A stretch of 64,000 bases of DNA, taken from Tamlana carrageenivorans (GTDB lineage Bacteria > Bacteroidota > Bacteroidia > Flavobacteriales > Flavobacteriaceae). The translations under genes and the position numbers were made by a program. The stretch spans positions 2,499,501-2,563,500 of the forward strand of contig NZ_CP025938.1 in assembly GCF_002893765.1 (NCBI RefSeq), written 5' to 3'. A model generated the notes under the pieces. The model did no database searches, was not told the origin of the DNA, and saw nothing but the letters and a program-made list of their open reading frames with translations. Below, one piece after another: positions 25,623 to 34,260 of this stretch (positions within the stretch are counted from its first letter, which is position 1; each line of letters begins with the position of its first letter).

Positions 25623-26825
25623 ATGAGTCAAGGCGTTGCTATAACTGGAATGGGAATTATTTCTGCCATTGGAAACAATGTTTCAGAAAATTTTCAATCC
25701 TTAATGGATGGTAAAAAAGGGATTACTAGAATTTCTAAAATCCAAACCAATCATGTTAACGATATTATGGTTGGTGAAATCGCCTATACCAACGAAGCAC
25801 TTATTGAAAGGCTTGGGTTAGATTCTGATTGTAATTTCACACGAACGGCTTTATTAGGCGCTATAGCAGCAAAGGAAGCGGTTGCGAATGCAGGTATCGA
25901 TAATATAAAAGCCTATCAAACGGGTTTAATTTCTTCAACTAGTGTTGGTGGTATGGATATGAGCGAGAAGTATTATTACCAATACCTCGAGGATAAAAGT
26001 GTTCAGAAATATATTGAAAGCCATAATGCCGGCGATTCCGCACAAAAAATAGCACAACAATTAGGGATTGATAACAGTTTAGTAACTACTATTAGTACAG
26101 CTTGTTCTTCAGCAGCAAATGCCATCATGTTGGGGGCGCGATTAATTAAATCGGGCGAATTGGAGCGTGTCGTTGTTGGCGGAACCGATTGTTTGTCGAA
26201 ATTTACCATTAATGGTTTTAAAACTTTGATGATTTTATCTGATACCTATAACACCCCTTTCGATGAAAATAGGAAAGGGTTAAACCTAGGAGAAGCTGCT
26301 GCTTATTTGGTTTTAGAGTCTGATGAAGTCGTGAAAAAGGAAAATAAAAAAGTCCTTGCTTATGTAAAAGGTTATGGTAATGCTAACGATGCTTTTCATC
26401 AAACAGCCTCTTCCGATCATGGCGATGGCGCGACCTTAGCCATGAAAAAAGCCCTCAAAGTTGCTGGGTTTAAGCCCGATAATATCGACTATATTAATGC
26501 GCACGGTACGGCCACAGGAAATAATGACCTGTCTGAAGGCAGAGCTATTATTCGAGTTTTTGAAGATAAAGTGCCTTGCTTTAGTTCAACTAAAGCGTAT
26601 ACTGGGCATACACTTGCTGCGGCAGGGGCTATTGAAGCCGTATACGCCGTTTTAGCCTTACAAAACAATGTCGTTTTTCCTAATTTGAATTTTAAAACTC
26701 AAATGAAGGAATTTGATATTACCCCACAATTGGAGCTAAAGCATAAGCCTTTAAATGCTATCATGTCTAATTCCTTTGGTTTTGGGGGAAATTGTTCTAC
26801 GGTTATTTTTACTAAAACATCATAA
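25623..26825 (+). CDS. Beta-ketoacyl-ACP synthase, partner of the chain-length factor
   Basis: A 400-residue FabF-type ketosynthase with Cys161 (STACSSAAN), HGTATGNND and YTGHTLAAAG, so the Cys-His-His triad is intact. It is followed within 11 bases by a ketosynthase-like gene without the Cys, the same KS plus chain-length-factor pairing seen in aryl polyene clusters (ApeO/ApeC). It probably performs the repeated extension of the polyene chain. Confidence 0.9.
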   Translation: MSQGVAITGMGIISAIGNNVSENFQSLMDGKKGITRISKIQTNHVNDIMVGEIAYTNEALIERLGLDSDCNFTRTALLGAIAAKEAVANAGIDNIKAYQTGLISSTSVGGMDMSEKYYYQYLEDKSVQKYIESHNAGDSAQKIAQQLGIDNSLVTTISTACSSAANAIMLGARLIKSGELERVVVGGTDCLSKFTINGFKTLMILSDTYNTPFDENRKGLNLGEAAAYLVLESDEVVKKENKKVLAYVKGYGNANDAFHQTASSDHGDGATLAMKKALKVAGFKPDNIDYINAHGTATGNNDLSEGRAIIRVFEDKVPCFSSTKAYTGHTLAAAGAIEAVYAVLALQNNVVFPNLNFKTQMKEFDITPQLELKHKPLNAIMSNSFGFGGNCSTVIFTKTS

Positions 26826-26836
26826 AAACATACAAT

Positions 26837-27901
26837 TTGAAACAGGTATATATAAATAGCGTGGCATCAGTTTCGGCTCAAAAAACTTTTGATAATGCCG
26901 AATTTTTAAATGATTTTATCGATCATGAAGCCGTGGTATTTCCTGTTGTAAATCCTAATTATAAGGTGTTTATACCTCCTGCTGCCGCTAGACGTATGGC
27001 TAAAGGTATAAAAATGAGTATTGCGGCATCAAAAATTGCGCTTCAAGAATCGGGCTTAGATCAAGTGGATGCGATCATAACCGGAACAGGGATGGGGTGC
27101 CTTCGTGATTCTGAGAAATTTTTAAGTGCTCTTATTGATAACGACGAACAATACCTTACCCCAACAGCATTCATTCAGTCTACGCATAATACCGTAGGTG
27201 GCCAGGTGGCTTTAGAACTGCAATGCAAAGGCTATAATTTTACTTATGTTCATGCTAGTAATTCTTTTGAATCGGCTTTGTTAGATGCTAAATTATTGCT
27301 ATCAAATGAAGAAGAAAATACGATTCTTGTTGGTGGCGTCGATGAAATTGGCGAGCATACCTTTAAGCTTCAGGCCTTAGTTGGTCATGTTAAAAAAGAA
27401 GCCGTTAAAGCCTCAGAATTGTTTGAAAGTCATACTTCGGGTGCTGTTTATGGTGAAGGTGCCAATTTTTTTGTGTTGTCAAATGAAAAACAAAATAGTA
27501 CCTATGCCGAATTGGTAGGAGTAAAAATGTTTAATACTTTACCTAAAACTCTACTCACTGAAACTCTTGAAGCTTTTTTGGGGTCCCATCAGTTAGAAAT
27601 TAGTGATATTGATGTGGTCATTTTAGGAGCTAATGGAGATGCCGGCTACGATGATTATTACGATATTTTAAGTCAAGGAGTTTTTAAAAAAACGCAACAA
27701 GCTTATTACAAGCATATTTCTGGGGAGTTTAATACAGCTTCTGCATTCGGATTTTGGTTAGCGGCAAAAACGATACAATCTCAAACCTTACCGGCCCTGG
27801 TAAAACGTAATAATTTTAAATCAACAGGCTTTAAAAACGTGTTGCTGTATAATCAATATCGTAGTGAAAATCATAGTTTTACATTGCTTAAACAATGCTA
27901 A
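26837..27901 (+). CDS. Ketosynthase chain-length factor-like protein
   Basis: A 354-residue ketosynthase homologue in which the Cys region reads YVHASNSFESALLD, without the nucleophile, and HGTAT and GHT are also missing. It therefore fits a chain-length factor that pairs with the active ketosynthase upstream. The start is TTG at 26837 (KQVYINSVASVSAQ). The stop overlaps the deacetylase gene by 7 bases. Confidence 0.82.
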   Translation: MKQVYINSVASVSAQKTFDNAEFLNDFIDHEAVVFPVVNPNYKVFIPPAAARRMAKGIKMSIAASKIALQESGLDQVDAIITGTGMGCLRDSEKFLSALIDNDEQYLTPTAFIQSTHNTVGGQVALELQCKGYNFTYVHASNSFESALLDAKLLLSNEEENTILVGGVDEIGEHTFKLQALVGHVKKEAVKASELFESHTSGAVYGEGANFFVLSNEKQNSTYAELVGVKMFNTLPKTLLTETLEAFLGSHQLEISDIDVVILGANGDAGYDDYYDILSQGVFKKTQQAYYKHISGEFNTASAFGFWLAAKTIQSQTLPALVKRNNFKSTGFKNVLLYNQYRSENHSFTLLKQC

Positions 27902-28671
27902 ATTTTAAATCTGTAAATATAATAGCAGGCCTTATCAGCGTGGGTTTGTTTATTTTATTTCTATTTGATTCTATTTCTCCAGTTTATTTTGGTTTTAGTT
28001 TATTCCTTTGGTTTCTAATCACAGGTTTTGGATCAGCTTTTATTGGTTGGAATTATTTTTTTCAATCTCTAAATGCGAATTATAGCACTAAAAAAAAACA
28101 GATAGCCATCACTTTTGATGATGGCCCTAATACGAGCTTTACCACCAAGGTGCTTCAGCTTTTGAAGCAATATGATGCCAAAGCCACTTTTTTTTGCATC
28201 GGAAAACATATAGAAAGCCACCCAGAAGTGTTTAAAACTCTATTAAAGGAAGGTCACGTTGTTGGGAATCACACCTATTCTCATAGTTGTAATTTTGGCT
28301 TTTTTGGAACACAAAGGGTGATTAATGAGCTTGAGTGCACTTCTAGAGTGATCGAAAAAATTTCTGGATTAAAAGTTAAGTTGTATAGGCCGGCCTTTGG
28401 GGTTACAAACCCCAATATAAAAAAAGCCATAAAGCAATTGAACTTACATGCGGTGGGGTGGAGTAAACGCTCTTTGGATACCACAGGACGCGATGAAAAA
28501 GTGGTGTTAAAACGTATCTTAAATAATTTGAAAGCAGGGGATGTTATTTTGCTACACGATACTAGCGAAAAAACCATTCGGGTTTTGGAACAGTTATTGT
28601 TATTTTTGAAGCAACAGAAATTTTCGGCGGTAACCATCGATACCTTATTTGATATTAAAGCTTATGCGTAA
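27895..28671 (+). CDS. NodB-type polysaccharide deacetylase
   Basis: A 258-residue protein with two N-terminal membrane helices (about 7-50) and a NodB domain: TFDDGP (about 74), the HTYSHS metal site, RPAFG and LLHD. These give the metal-dependent N-deacetylase active site facing the periplasm. Its substrate here is unknown: a sugar or amide on the pigment or its envelope anchor, or peptidoglycan. Similar enzymes occur in flexirubin-type operons. Confidence 0.88.
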   Translation: MLNFKSVNIIAGLISVGLFILFLFDSISPVYFGFSLFLWFLITGFGSAFIGWNYFFQSLNANYSTKKKQIAITFDDGPNTSFTTKVLQLLKQYDAKATFFCIGKHIESHPEVFKTLLKEGHVVGNHTYSHSCNFGFFGTQRVINELECTSRVIEKISGLKVKLYRPAFGVTNPNIKKAIKQLNLHAVGWSKRSLDTTGRDEKVVLKRILNNLKAGDVILLHDTSEKTIRVLEQLLLFLKQQKFSAVTIDTLFDIKAYA

Positions 28672-29281
28672 AATTATATTTTTTCTATTTTTTGTTGTTT
28701 TATCAGCGCAAGCTCAGACCAAAATGACGGCCGATGAGGCGTCTCGCTTAAAAATGAAAGTAAAAACACGGGCTAACAACGTACAAACAATTTCTAGTGA
28801 TTTTGTACAATTAAAACATTTGAATTTTTTAGATAACGACATTAAATCGTCAGGTCATTTAACTTTTAAGGCTCCACATATGGTAAAATGGGCCTATTCT
28901 TCACCTTTTAAATATGCTATTATATTTAAAGAAAACAAAATTTTTATTAATGATGAAGGCCGTAAAAGTGATATTGATATAGGCCGTAATAAATTGTTTA
29001 AACAATTAAATAATCTGATTATAAGTAGCGTAAAAGGGGATATGTTCGACAAGGATAAGTTTCACATGGAATACTTTAAAACTGAAGAGGGCAGCTTGGT
29101 GTATTTTAGTCCGAAAGATGAAAAATTAGCACAATTCATAAAGTCCTTTCACATTACTTTTAATGGGCATGCCGATGTAACAGAAGTTAAAATGATAGAG
29201 CATTCTAATGATTATACTAAAATTTTATTTTCGAATAAAACCTTAAACCAGCCCATTGATGAAGCGGTTTTTAATCATTAG
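28664..29281 (+). CDS. LolA-like periplasmic lipid carrier
   Basis: A 205-residue secreted protein (signal peptide ending SAQAQ) of the LolA/outer membrane lipoprotein carrier type: VQTISSDFVQLKHL, then the beta-sheet repeats SSGHLTFKAPHMVKWAY. Aryl polyene loci also carry a LolA-like protein, thought to carry the hydrophobic product across the periplasm. The ATG at 28664 is preferred to a TTG 15 bases upstream because the signal peptide begins MRKIIFF. It overlaps the deacetylase by 8 bases. Confidence 0.8.
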   Translation: MRKIIFFLFFVVLSAQAQTKMTADEASRLKMKVKTRANNVQTISSDFVQLKHLNFLDNDIKSSGHLTFKAPHMVKWAYSSPFKYAIIFKENKIFINDEGRKSDIDIGRNKLFKQLNNLIISSVKGDMFDKDKFHMEYFKTEEGSLVYFSPKDEKLAQFIKSFHITFNGHADVTEVKMIEHSNDYTKILFSNKTLNQPIDEAVFNH

Positions 29282-29864
29282 TCTGATATTTCTTTTATCG
29301 GCCTGTGCTTCGTATTCAAAAAAGCAAGGCTTTACAGTTATTGATCTTGAAGACTCACTTACTAATCCTATTTTTTCCAACCCAGATAGAGATTATGTTT
29401 ATAAGGCCCAAATAGAGGTATATGATAATGTTTTTGGAGGCCTTTTTATTGTGAAAAAAACGGGATTGGAAAGTCATAGAATTGTATTTACTACCGAAAT
29501 GGGAAAGACGATCTTTGATTTTTCCTTTGAAAAGGAAGCATTTAAAGTGCATTATATTTTAAAGGATCTCGACAAGAAAATACTTATAAATATCTTAAAA
29601 AATGATTTTAAAGTTTTAGTAACAGAAGCGATTAGGAGTAAGAGTACTTATGTTTTGGCAAAGGATAAAGTACATCATTCCGTTATTGATAACCAAGACT
29701 ATTATTATTTTACTAATGAAAAACTTCATAAAATTGTAAGAGTTAATCACGGAAATGAAAAGGTGCGATTTGTTTTTTCTGAAATGGATGATCACGGGGC
29801 AGGGCATATCCTTATAGAACACTTGAATTTAAAATTTAAAATGACATTTAAATCTATAAATTAA
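29259..29864 (+). CDS. Lipoprotein of the pigment locus, function unknown
   Basis: A 201-residue lipoprotein with lipobox LLSAC (acylated Cys at about residue 16) and a predominantly beta-strand body. It overlaps the LolA-like gene by 23 bases. Position and length resemble the DUF3261-type outer membrane lipoprotein next to LolA in aryl polyene clusters; the pair may receive and insert the pigment in the outer membrane. No diagnostic motif was recognised, so the comparison rests on context. A TTG 3 bases upstream is less likely. Confidence 0.7.
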   Translation: MKRFLIISLIFLLSACASYSKKQGFTVIDLEDSLTNPIFSNPDRDYVYKAQIEVYDNVFGGLFIVKKTGLESHRIVFTTEMGKTIFDFSFEKEAFKVHYILKDLDKKILINILKNDFKVLVTEAIRSKSTYVLAKDKVHHSVIDNQDYYYFTNEKLHKIVRVNHGNEKVRFVFSEMDDHGAGHILIEHLNLKFKMTFKSIN

Positions 29865-30010
29865 CACGGCTTTATTTTCTGTGAAAACAAGATTTTAACG
29901 GAGGATTGTCAGTAACTTTTAATAGTTTTGAATCGGAACAACGAGATTATGAGACACCAAGGTATTCCGGTATTAAATTGTGACTTTTTTATCAATTCAA
30001 TTTTTAACAC

Positions 30011-30385
30011 ATGCAATTAAAAGATTTTTATACGGTAAAGGACTTGTCGGTAGACGGGCAACTAGCTACGGCACAAATTACCATAAATAGCAAACACGAT
30101 ATTTTTAAAGGACATTTTCCAGGCAACCCCGTAACTCCAGGTGTTTGCATGATGCAAATCATAAAGGAATTAACAGAGCAGGTGGTAGAAAAGCACTTGT
30201 TTATGACGACTTCTAGCAATATAAAATTTATGTCTATTATTGATCCTGAGAAAACCCCAGATTTGGTGTTGCAATTGGATATTTCTGAAACAGAAGAAGG
30301 GTATAGGGTTAAAAATACGACACGATTTGATGATACTATAGCTTTAAAATTATCGAGTAACTATAAAGTCATTTCCAAGTCATGA
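30011..30385 (+). CDS. FabZ-like 3-hydroxyacyl-ACP dehydratase
   Basis: A 124-residue single-hotdog protein with the complete catalytic loop FKGHFPGNPVTPGVCMMQ (His about 37), unlike the two partial hotdog proteins at 18.7-19.6 kb. It would remove water from 3-hydroxyacyl-ACP. It follows a 146-base gap, the largest in the operon, and overlaps the next gene by 4 bases. Confidence 0.85.
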   Translation: MQLKDFYTVKDLSVDGQLATAQITINSKHDIFKGHFPGNPVTPGVCMMQIIKELTEQVVEKHLFMTTSSNIKFMSIIDPEKTPDLVLQLDISETEEGYRVKNTTRFDDTIALKLSSNYKVISKS

Positions 30386-30876
30386 AATTTCTAATAGCCA
30401 TTATTTTTTCCGTATTTATTAATGTACAGACTGTAGATTTACAAAAAACACGAGAGGCTTATAAGGTAGCTGCTCACGATGCTGATAATGTAAATACCTT
30501 TTTTAGGGATTTACAAAGTGTTACTAAAAAAAATAGAAGTGAATTGATTGCTTACAAAGGAGCTTCTATAGCTCTTAAGGCTAAAAACACGAAAACGCTA
30601 AAAGAGAAAAAGGAAGGTTTCATTGAAGGCGTCAATCTTGTTGAATATGCGGTTAAAAAGGATTCTAATAATATTGAAGTGCGCTTTATACGGTTAAGTA
30701 TTCAGCAGAATACCCCTAAAATTTTAAAGTATAATCAGGAAATCGAAAACGACAAGGCTTTTATTATGAGGCACTACAACGAAATTAAAAGCGCTCACTT
30801 AAAAATGCATATTGGAGATTATATTTCGAATTCCAAAAAGTTTAGTGACGCCGATAAAGCTGCTTTGGATTTATAA
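30382..30876 (+). CDS. Secreted helical protein, function unknown
   Basis: A 164-residue protein with an N-terminal hydrophobic signal (about 1-18, ending NVQT) and a largely alpha-helical, charged body with no recognised domain. It is the last gene of the pigment operon, overlapping the dehydratase by 4 bases (ATGA). A role in localising the pigment is possible but unsupported. Confidence 0.7.
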   Translation: MKFLIAIIFSVFINVQTVDLQKTREAYKVAAHDADNVNTFFRDLQSVTKKNRSELIAYKGASIALKAKNTKTLKEKKEGFIEGVNLVEYAVKKDSNNIEVRFIRLSIQQNTPKILKYNQEIENDKAFIMRHYNEIKSAHLKMHIGDYISNSKKFSDADKAALDL

Positions 30877-30898
30877 ACTAGCCTCGCCTATAAAGTTT

Positions 30899-31841
30899 TT
30901 AAGTTTTAAGAAACGAAGCTATTGTTTTGTTTACAGTTTCAGACTGATCAATACTTAAAAAATGACCAGCCTCCTTAATAATTTTTGTGGTGCTATTTTT
31001 TAAGTTTGTTTTAGCTTTTTCAATACTTTCTTCAGAATTAATAACATCTTTATCTCCAATTAAAACAAGTACAGGGGTGCTAATTGATTTTAGCTCATCA
31101 TCTGAAAAAGGTTGCATTTGAAGTAAACTTGTATTTGATTTAGCATATTTATTGGCTAAATAAAATTGCTTTTTATAAACAGATTTGATCTTATTCGGAT
31201 TTATAGAGAACACTTCTAAAGTCTTTTTAAACTGGTTTTTACTAGGAAAAAGTTTTAAAAATAGGGCTTTTGATGTTTTAGTGGGTTCGTCTATATATTG
31301 AAAAGTTTGCACAGGGCTCAACAAGGCTATTTTGTTTATGTTATTACGGTCTTCTAGCGCTAATAAAGTTGCGGTCCACCCGCCTCGAGATGCTGCAACG
31401 ATATCAAAATTTTTCAATTGGTAGTAGTTGAAAATGCTTTGGTACCAATTCACAATTTCGTCTTTAGATAAGGCTTCTGTGGTTAAAGTAGATTTTCCCG
31501 ACTCCATTAAAAAATCTATAACATAAATGCGGTGTGTTTTAGATAAAGCATTAATGTTAGGGTACCACATGGTTGAGCTGGCATTCCATACCGTGTAATA
31601 AAACCAACGGTTTATTGTTTTTGATTCCTGAGATAATAACATGTGCTTTACCGTATTTTGTTGGTATGTCTTCCTCGGTATAGGATGTATCCCAAAGCTC
31701 TAATACTTGATTTTAAGCCGTAATATAGCTGTCCTTTTGTTTTTGTGTTTGGAATACATAATCGTTAAATGGTACTTTTTTGGGTGTTCCACATCCCCAA
31801 AAAACGCATAAAAAGAAGAGTTTTTTTAACTGTTTTGTCAT
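30899..31841 (-). pseudogene. Alpha/beta hydrolase lipoprotein, disrupted
   Basis: The minus-strand gene begins at an ATG at 31839-31841 with a lipoprotein-like signal (FFLCVFWGCG). It is stopped by TAA at 31713-31715 (codon 43), continues in the same frame through HVIISGIKNNKPLVLLHGM, then changes frame at the CC pair 31586-31587 (one extra base) into NASSTMWYPNI, the nucleophile elbow AASRGG and the later GDKDVI and GHF blocks. The catalytic Ser, Asp and His motifs exist but cannot be translated together with the start. A short ORF from 31642 would lack the oxyanion region. Two independent lesions make this a true pseudogene more likely than a sequencing error. Confidence 0.85.
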
Positions 31842-31851
31842 ATTTTAAAAT

Positions 31852-31888
31852 AGAAAACCCCGAAAAGTTTTAAAAAACCATTTCGGGG
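31852..31888 (-). terminator. Terminator of rpe
   Basis: CCCCGAAA and TTTCGGGG arms form a stem on the minus strand followed by TTTTC. It lies about 30 bases past the rpe stop codon. Confidence 0.8.
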
Positions 31889-31917
31889 CAAATTTTATTA
31901 CCGATTAGTACTAGCTT

Positions 31918-32580
31918 TTAAGAATTAGCTATGGCCTTTAGGTCTTTAATGGTTTCAATTTGTGTACTGCTTTTAAAAACATAGCTCCCAGCAACTAACA
32001 CATCAGCACCAGCATCTGTTAATGCTTTCGCGTTTTTGTTGGTCACACCACCATCAATTTCTATTAAGGTGTTAGCACCTCTAGTTATAATTAGTTCTTT
32101 TAATTGTTTTACTTTTTTATAAGTGTTCTCAATAAAACTTTGGCCGCCAAAACCAGGATTCACACTCATAATACATACCAAATCAATATCTTGAATAACA
32201 TCCTCTAAAACGTTAACGTTTGTATGTGGGTTAAGTGCAACACCAGCCTTCATGCCTTCTGCTTTAATAGCTTGTAGGGTTCTGTGTAAGTGCGTGCAAG
32301 CTTCGTAGTGTACAGTTAAAATATTACTACCTAATTCCGCAAAAGTTTTAATATAGCGATCAGGGTCCACAATCATTAAGTGCACATCAATTGTTTTTTT
32401 TGCATGTTTAGAAATAGCTTGTAAAACAGGCATTCCAAAGGAGATGTTAGGCACAAATACACCATCCATAATATCGATGTGAAACCAATCGGCATCACTA
32501 TCATTTACCATTTCTATATCGCGTTGAAGGTTGGCAAAATCTGCCGCTAAAACCGATGGAGCAATTAATTTAGAACTCAT
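31918..32580 (-). CDS. rpe: Ribulose-phosphate 3-epimerase
   Basis: A 220-residue TIM-barrel enzyme that interconverts ribulose 5-phosphate and xylulose 5-phosphate in the pentose phosphate pathway. Motifs: APSVLAADFANL at the N-terminus, WFHIDIMDGVFVPN (catalytic Asp), DVHLMIVDPD, SVNPGFGGQSF and IEIDGGV. Full length and intact, with its own downstream terminator. It is cytoplasmic and probably transcribed alone. Confidence 0.97.
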   Translation of the reverse strand: MSSKLIAPSVLAADFANLQRDIEMVNDSDADWFHIDIMDGVFVPNISFGMPVLQAISKHAKKTIDVHLMIVDPDRYIKTFAELGSNILTVHYEACTHLHRTLQAIKAEGMKAGVALNPHTNVNVLEDVIQDIDLVCIMSVNPGFGGQSFIENTYKKVKQLKELIITRGANTLIEIDGGVTNKNAKALTDAGADVLVAGSYVFKSSTQIETIKDLKAIANS

Positions 32581-32634
32581 TAAATTGTTTGTTAAAATTT
32601 CGACAAAAATAATGGTTTTGGCTTAGGTAAGGGA

Positions 32635-33039
32635 CTAGTTTTCAATAAAATTTTCGACCATACCAATAACTTCATTGGCGAGTTTGTTGTGTCCTAGTTT
32701 CAACCATTCTAAATATTCATAGAGGTTTTTAAGTTCTTTTTTATCATCAATCACTGTAAATCCGAAATTATAATCTTCAAAAATTCGCCCTTCAATACTG
32801 GTGCTTATGACTTTAAAAATATTATTATGGCGCGAATCATTCTTTATGCGTTCGAAAGTTTCATCCACTAATTCTTGAGCGCCTTCTAGAACCTGTAAAA
32901 AATTATGGTTTTTATACACCAATACACCTGTAATATGATTTTTAGAATTATTAGCCTTAGCTGCTGAGTATAATTCATTTAGGTTGTTGATAGTAACATC
33001 TCTATTTGAATCGCTAATGTAGCATATGGTTTTAAGCAT
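32635..33039 (-). CDS. BLUF-domain blue-light sensor
   Basis: A 134-residue single-domain BLUF protein. The flavin-switch Tyr is Tyr7 (TICYISDS), and the conserved ITGVLVY and FLQVLEG with the key Gln are present. No effector domain is fused, so it probably signals by protein-protein contact. It lies between rpe and rpoD on the same strand; partner and output are unknown. Confidence 0.9.
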   Translation of the reverse strand: MLKTICYISDSNRDVTINNLNELYSAAKANNSKNHITGVLVYKNHNFLQVLEGAQELVDETFERIKNDSRHNNIFKVISTSIEGRIFEDYNFGFTVIDDKKELKNLYEYLEWLKLGHNKLANEVIGMVENFIEN

Positions 33040-33146
33040 TTTGTTTCTTTAGGGGCATTTAATTTAGTTGTAAATATATAAGATTATAGACTAAAAATAT
33101 GTGGGTAGTTATGATTTTATTTTTATTAATATGTTATAAATGAATA

Positions 33147-33171
33147 AACCCTCGGTAATCAGCCGAGGGTT
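33147..33171 (-). terminator. Distal hairpin downstream of rpoD
   Basis: AACCCTCGG and CCGAGGGTT form a perfect 9-bp stem around TAATCAG. It lies 75 bases past the rpoD stop, behind a second hairpin at 33191-33212. The T tract is weak on both strands. Confidence 0.55.
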
Positions 33172-33190
33172 CTTTCATCAATCAAAAAAC

Positions 33191-33212
33191 GAACAGTTAT
33201 GAGTAACTGTTT
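33191..33212 (-). terminator. Proximal terminator of rpoD
   Basis: On the minus strand AACAGTTA, a CTCA loop and TAACTGTT form an 8-bp stem followed by CGTTTTTTG. It lies 35 bases past the rpoD stop. Confidence 0.7.
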
Positions 33213-33246
33213 GTTATGGTAATTTAGTCGTATTTATGTAGAAATA

Positions 33247-34110
33247 CTAACCTAAATAAGTCTTTAAAATTTTACTCCTAGAGGTGTGTTTTAATCGTCT
33301 AATGGCTTTTTCTTTAATCTGTCTAACACGTTCACGGGTTAAATCAAAAGTTTCACCAATTTCTTCTAAGGTCATCGGGTGTTGATTTCCTAGTCCAAAG
33401 TATAAACGAATAACGTCTGCTTCACGAGGTGTTAAGGTTTCTAAAGCACGCTCAATTTCTGTGCGTAAAGACTCATGTAACAACTCTTTATCAGGATTTG
33501 GAGATTCTCCACTGTTTAATACATCATATAAGTTTGAATCTTCACCTTCTACTAAAGGTGCATCCATACTGACGTGACGGCCAGAGTTTTTCATCGACTC
33601 CTTAACATCATTAATTGTCATATCCAATTCTTTTGCAATTTCTTCGGCAGAAGGTGGGCGTTCATGACTTTGCTCTAAGAAAGCAAATGTTTTATTAATT
33701 TTATTAATAGATCCAATTTTGTTTAAAGGTAAACGTACAATACGTGATTGTTCAGCTAAAGCTTGAAGAATCGATTGACGAATCCACCATACAGCATAAG
33801 AAATAAATTTAAAACCACGTGTTTCATCAAAACGTTGGGCCGCTTTAATCAAACCTAGATTCCCTTCATTAATTAAATCTGGTAAAGTTAAACCCTGATT
33901 TTGGTATTGTTTTGCAACCGAAACAACGAAACGTAAATTAGCCTTTGTTAATTTTTCTAAAGCAACTTGATCACCAGCTTTAATACGCTGTGCTAATTCT
34001 ACTTCTTCATCGGCAGTAATTAAATCTACTTTACCAATTTCTTGCAAATATTTATCTAACGAAGCTGTTTCTCTATTAGTAACCTGCTTCGTAATTTTTA
34101 GCTGTCTCAT
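33247..34110 (-). CDS. rpoD: Primary RNA polymerase sigma factor, RpoD/SigA type
   Basis: A 287-residue sigma-70 factor of the short Bacteroidota type, without the large N-terminal region 1.1. Region 1.2 starts SLDKYLQEIGKVDLIT. Region 2 includes PDLINEGNLGLIKAAQRFDE and GFKFISYAVWWIRQSI. Region 3 follows, and region 4 ends TLEEIGETFDLTRERVRQIK with the -35-recognition helix. It directs most transcription, including promoters of the TTG/TAnnTTTG type seen in this window. Two hairpins lie downstream. Confidence 0.96.
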   Translation of the reverse strand: MRQLKITKQVTNRETASLDKYLQEIGKVDLITADEEVELAQRIKAGDQVALEKLTKANLRFVVSVAKQYQNQGLTLPDLINEGNLGLIKAAQRFDETRGFKFISYAVWWIRQSILQALAEQSRIVRLPLNKIGSINKINKTFAFLEQSHERPPSAEEIAKELDMTINDVKESMKNSGRHVSMDAPLVEGEDSNLYDVLNSGESPNPDKELLHESLRTEIERALETLTPREADVIRLYFGLGNQHPMTLEEIGETFDLTRERVRQIKEKAIRRLKHTSRSKILKTYLG

Positions 34111-34260
34111 TTAATATTCTCCTGTAAATTAATTTGTGAATAATAGGGCATTCAATAGTTATACGTATGTATATAAGATAATGTTACAAAAAAGTTTGTC
34201 TTTTTTCTGATAATTATATGAACCAGTTCTTTATTCCTCGTTTAAATTACTTGAAATAGT

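Noticed and set aside
29940..30010. Short ORF in the gap before the FabZ-like gene
   Set aside because: About 23 codons, overlapping the next gene, with no recognisable features.
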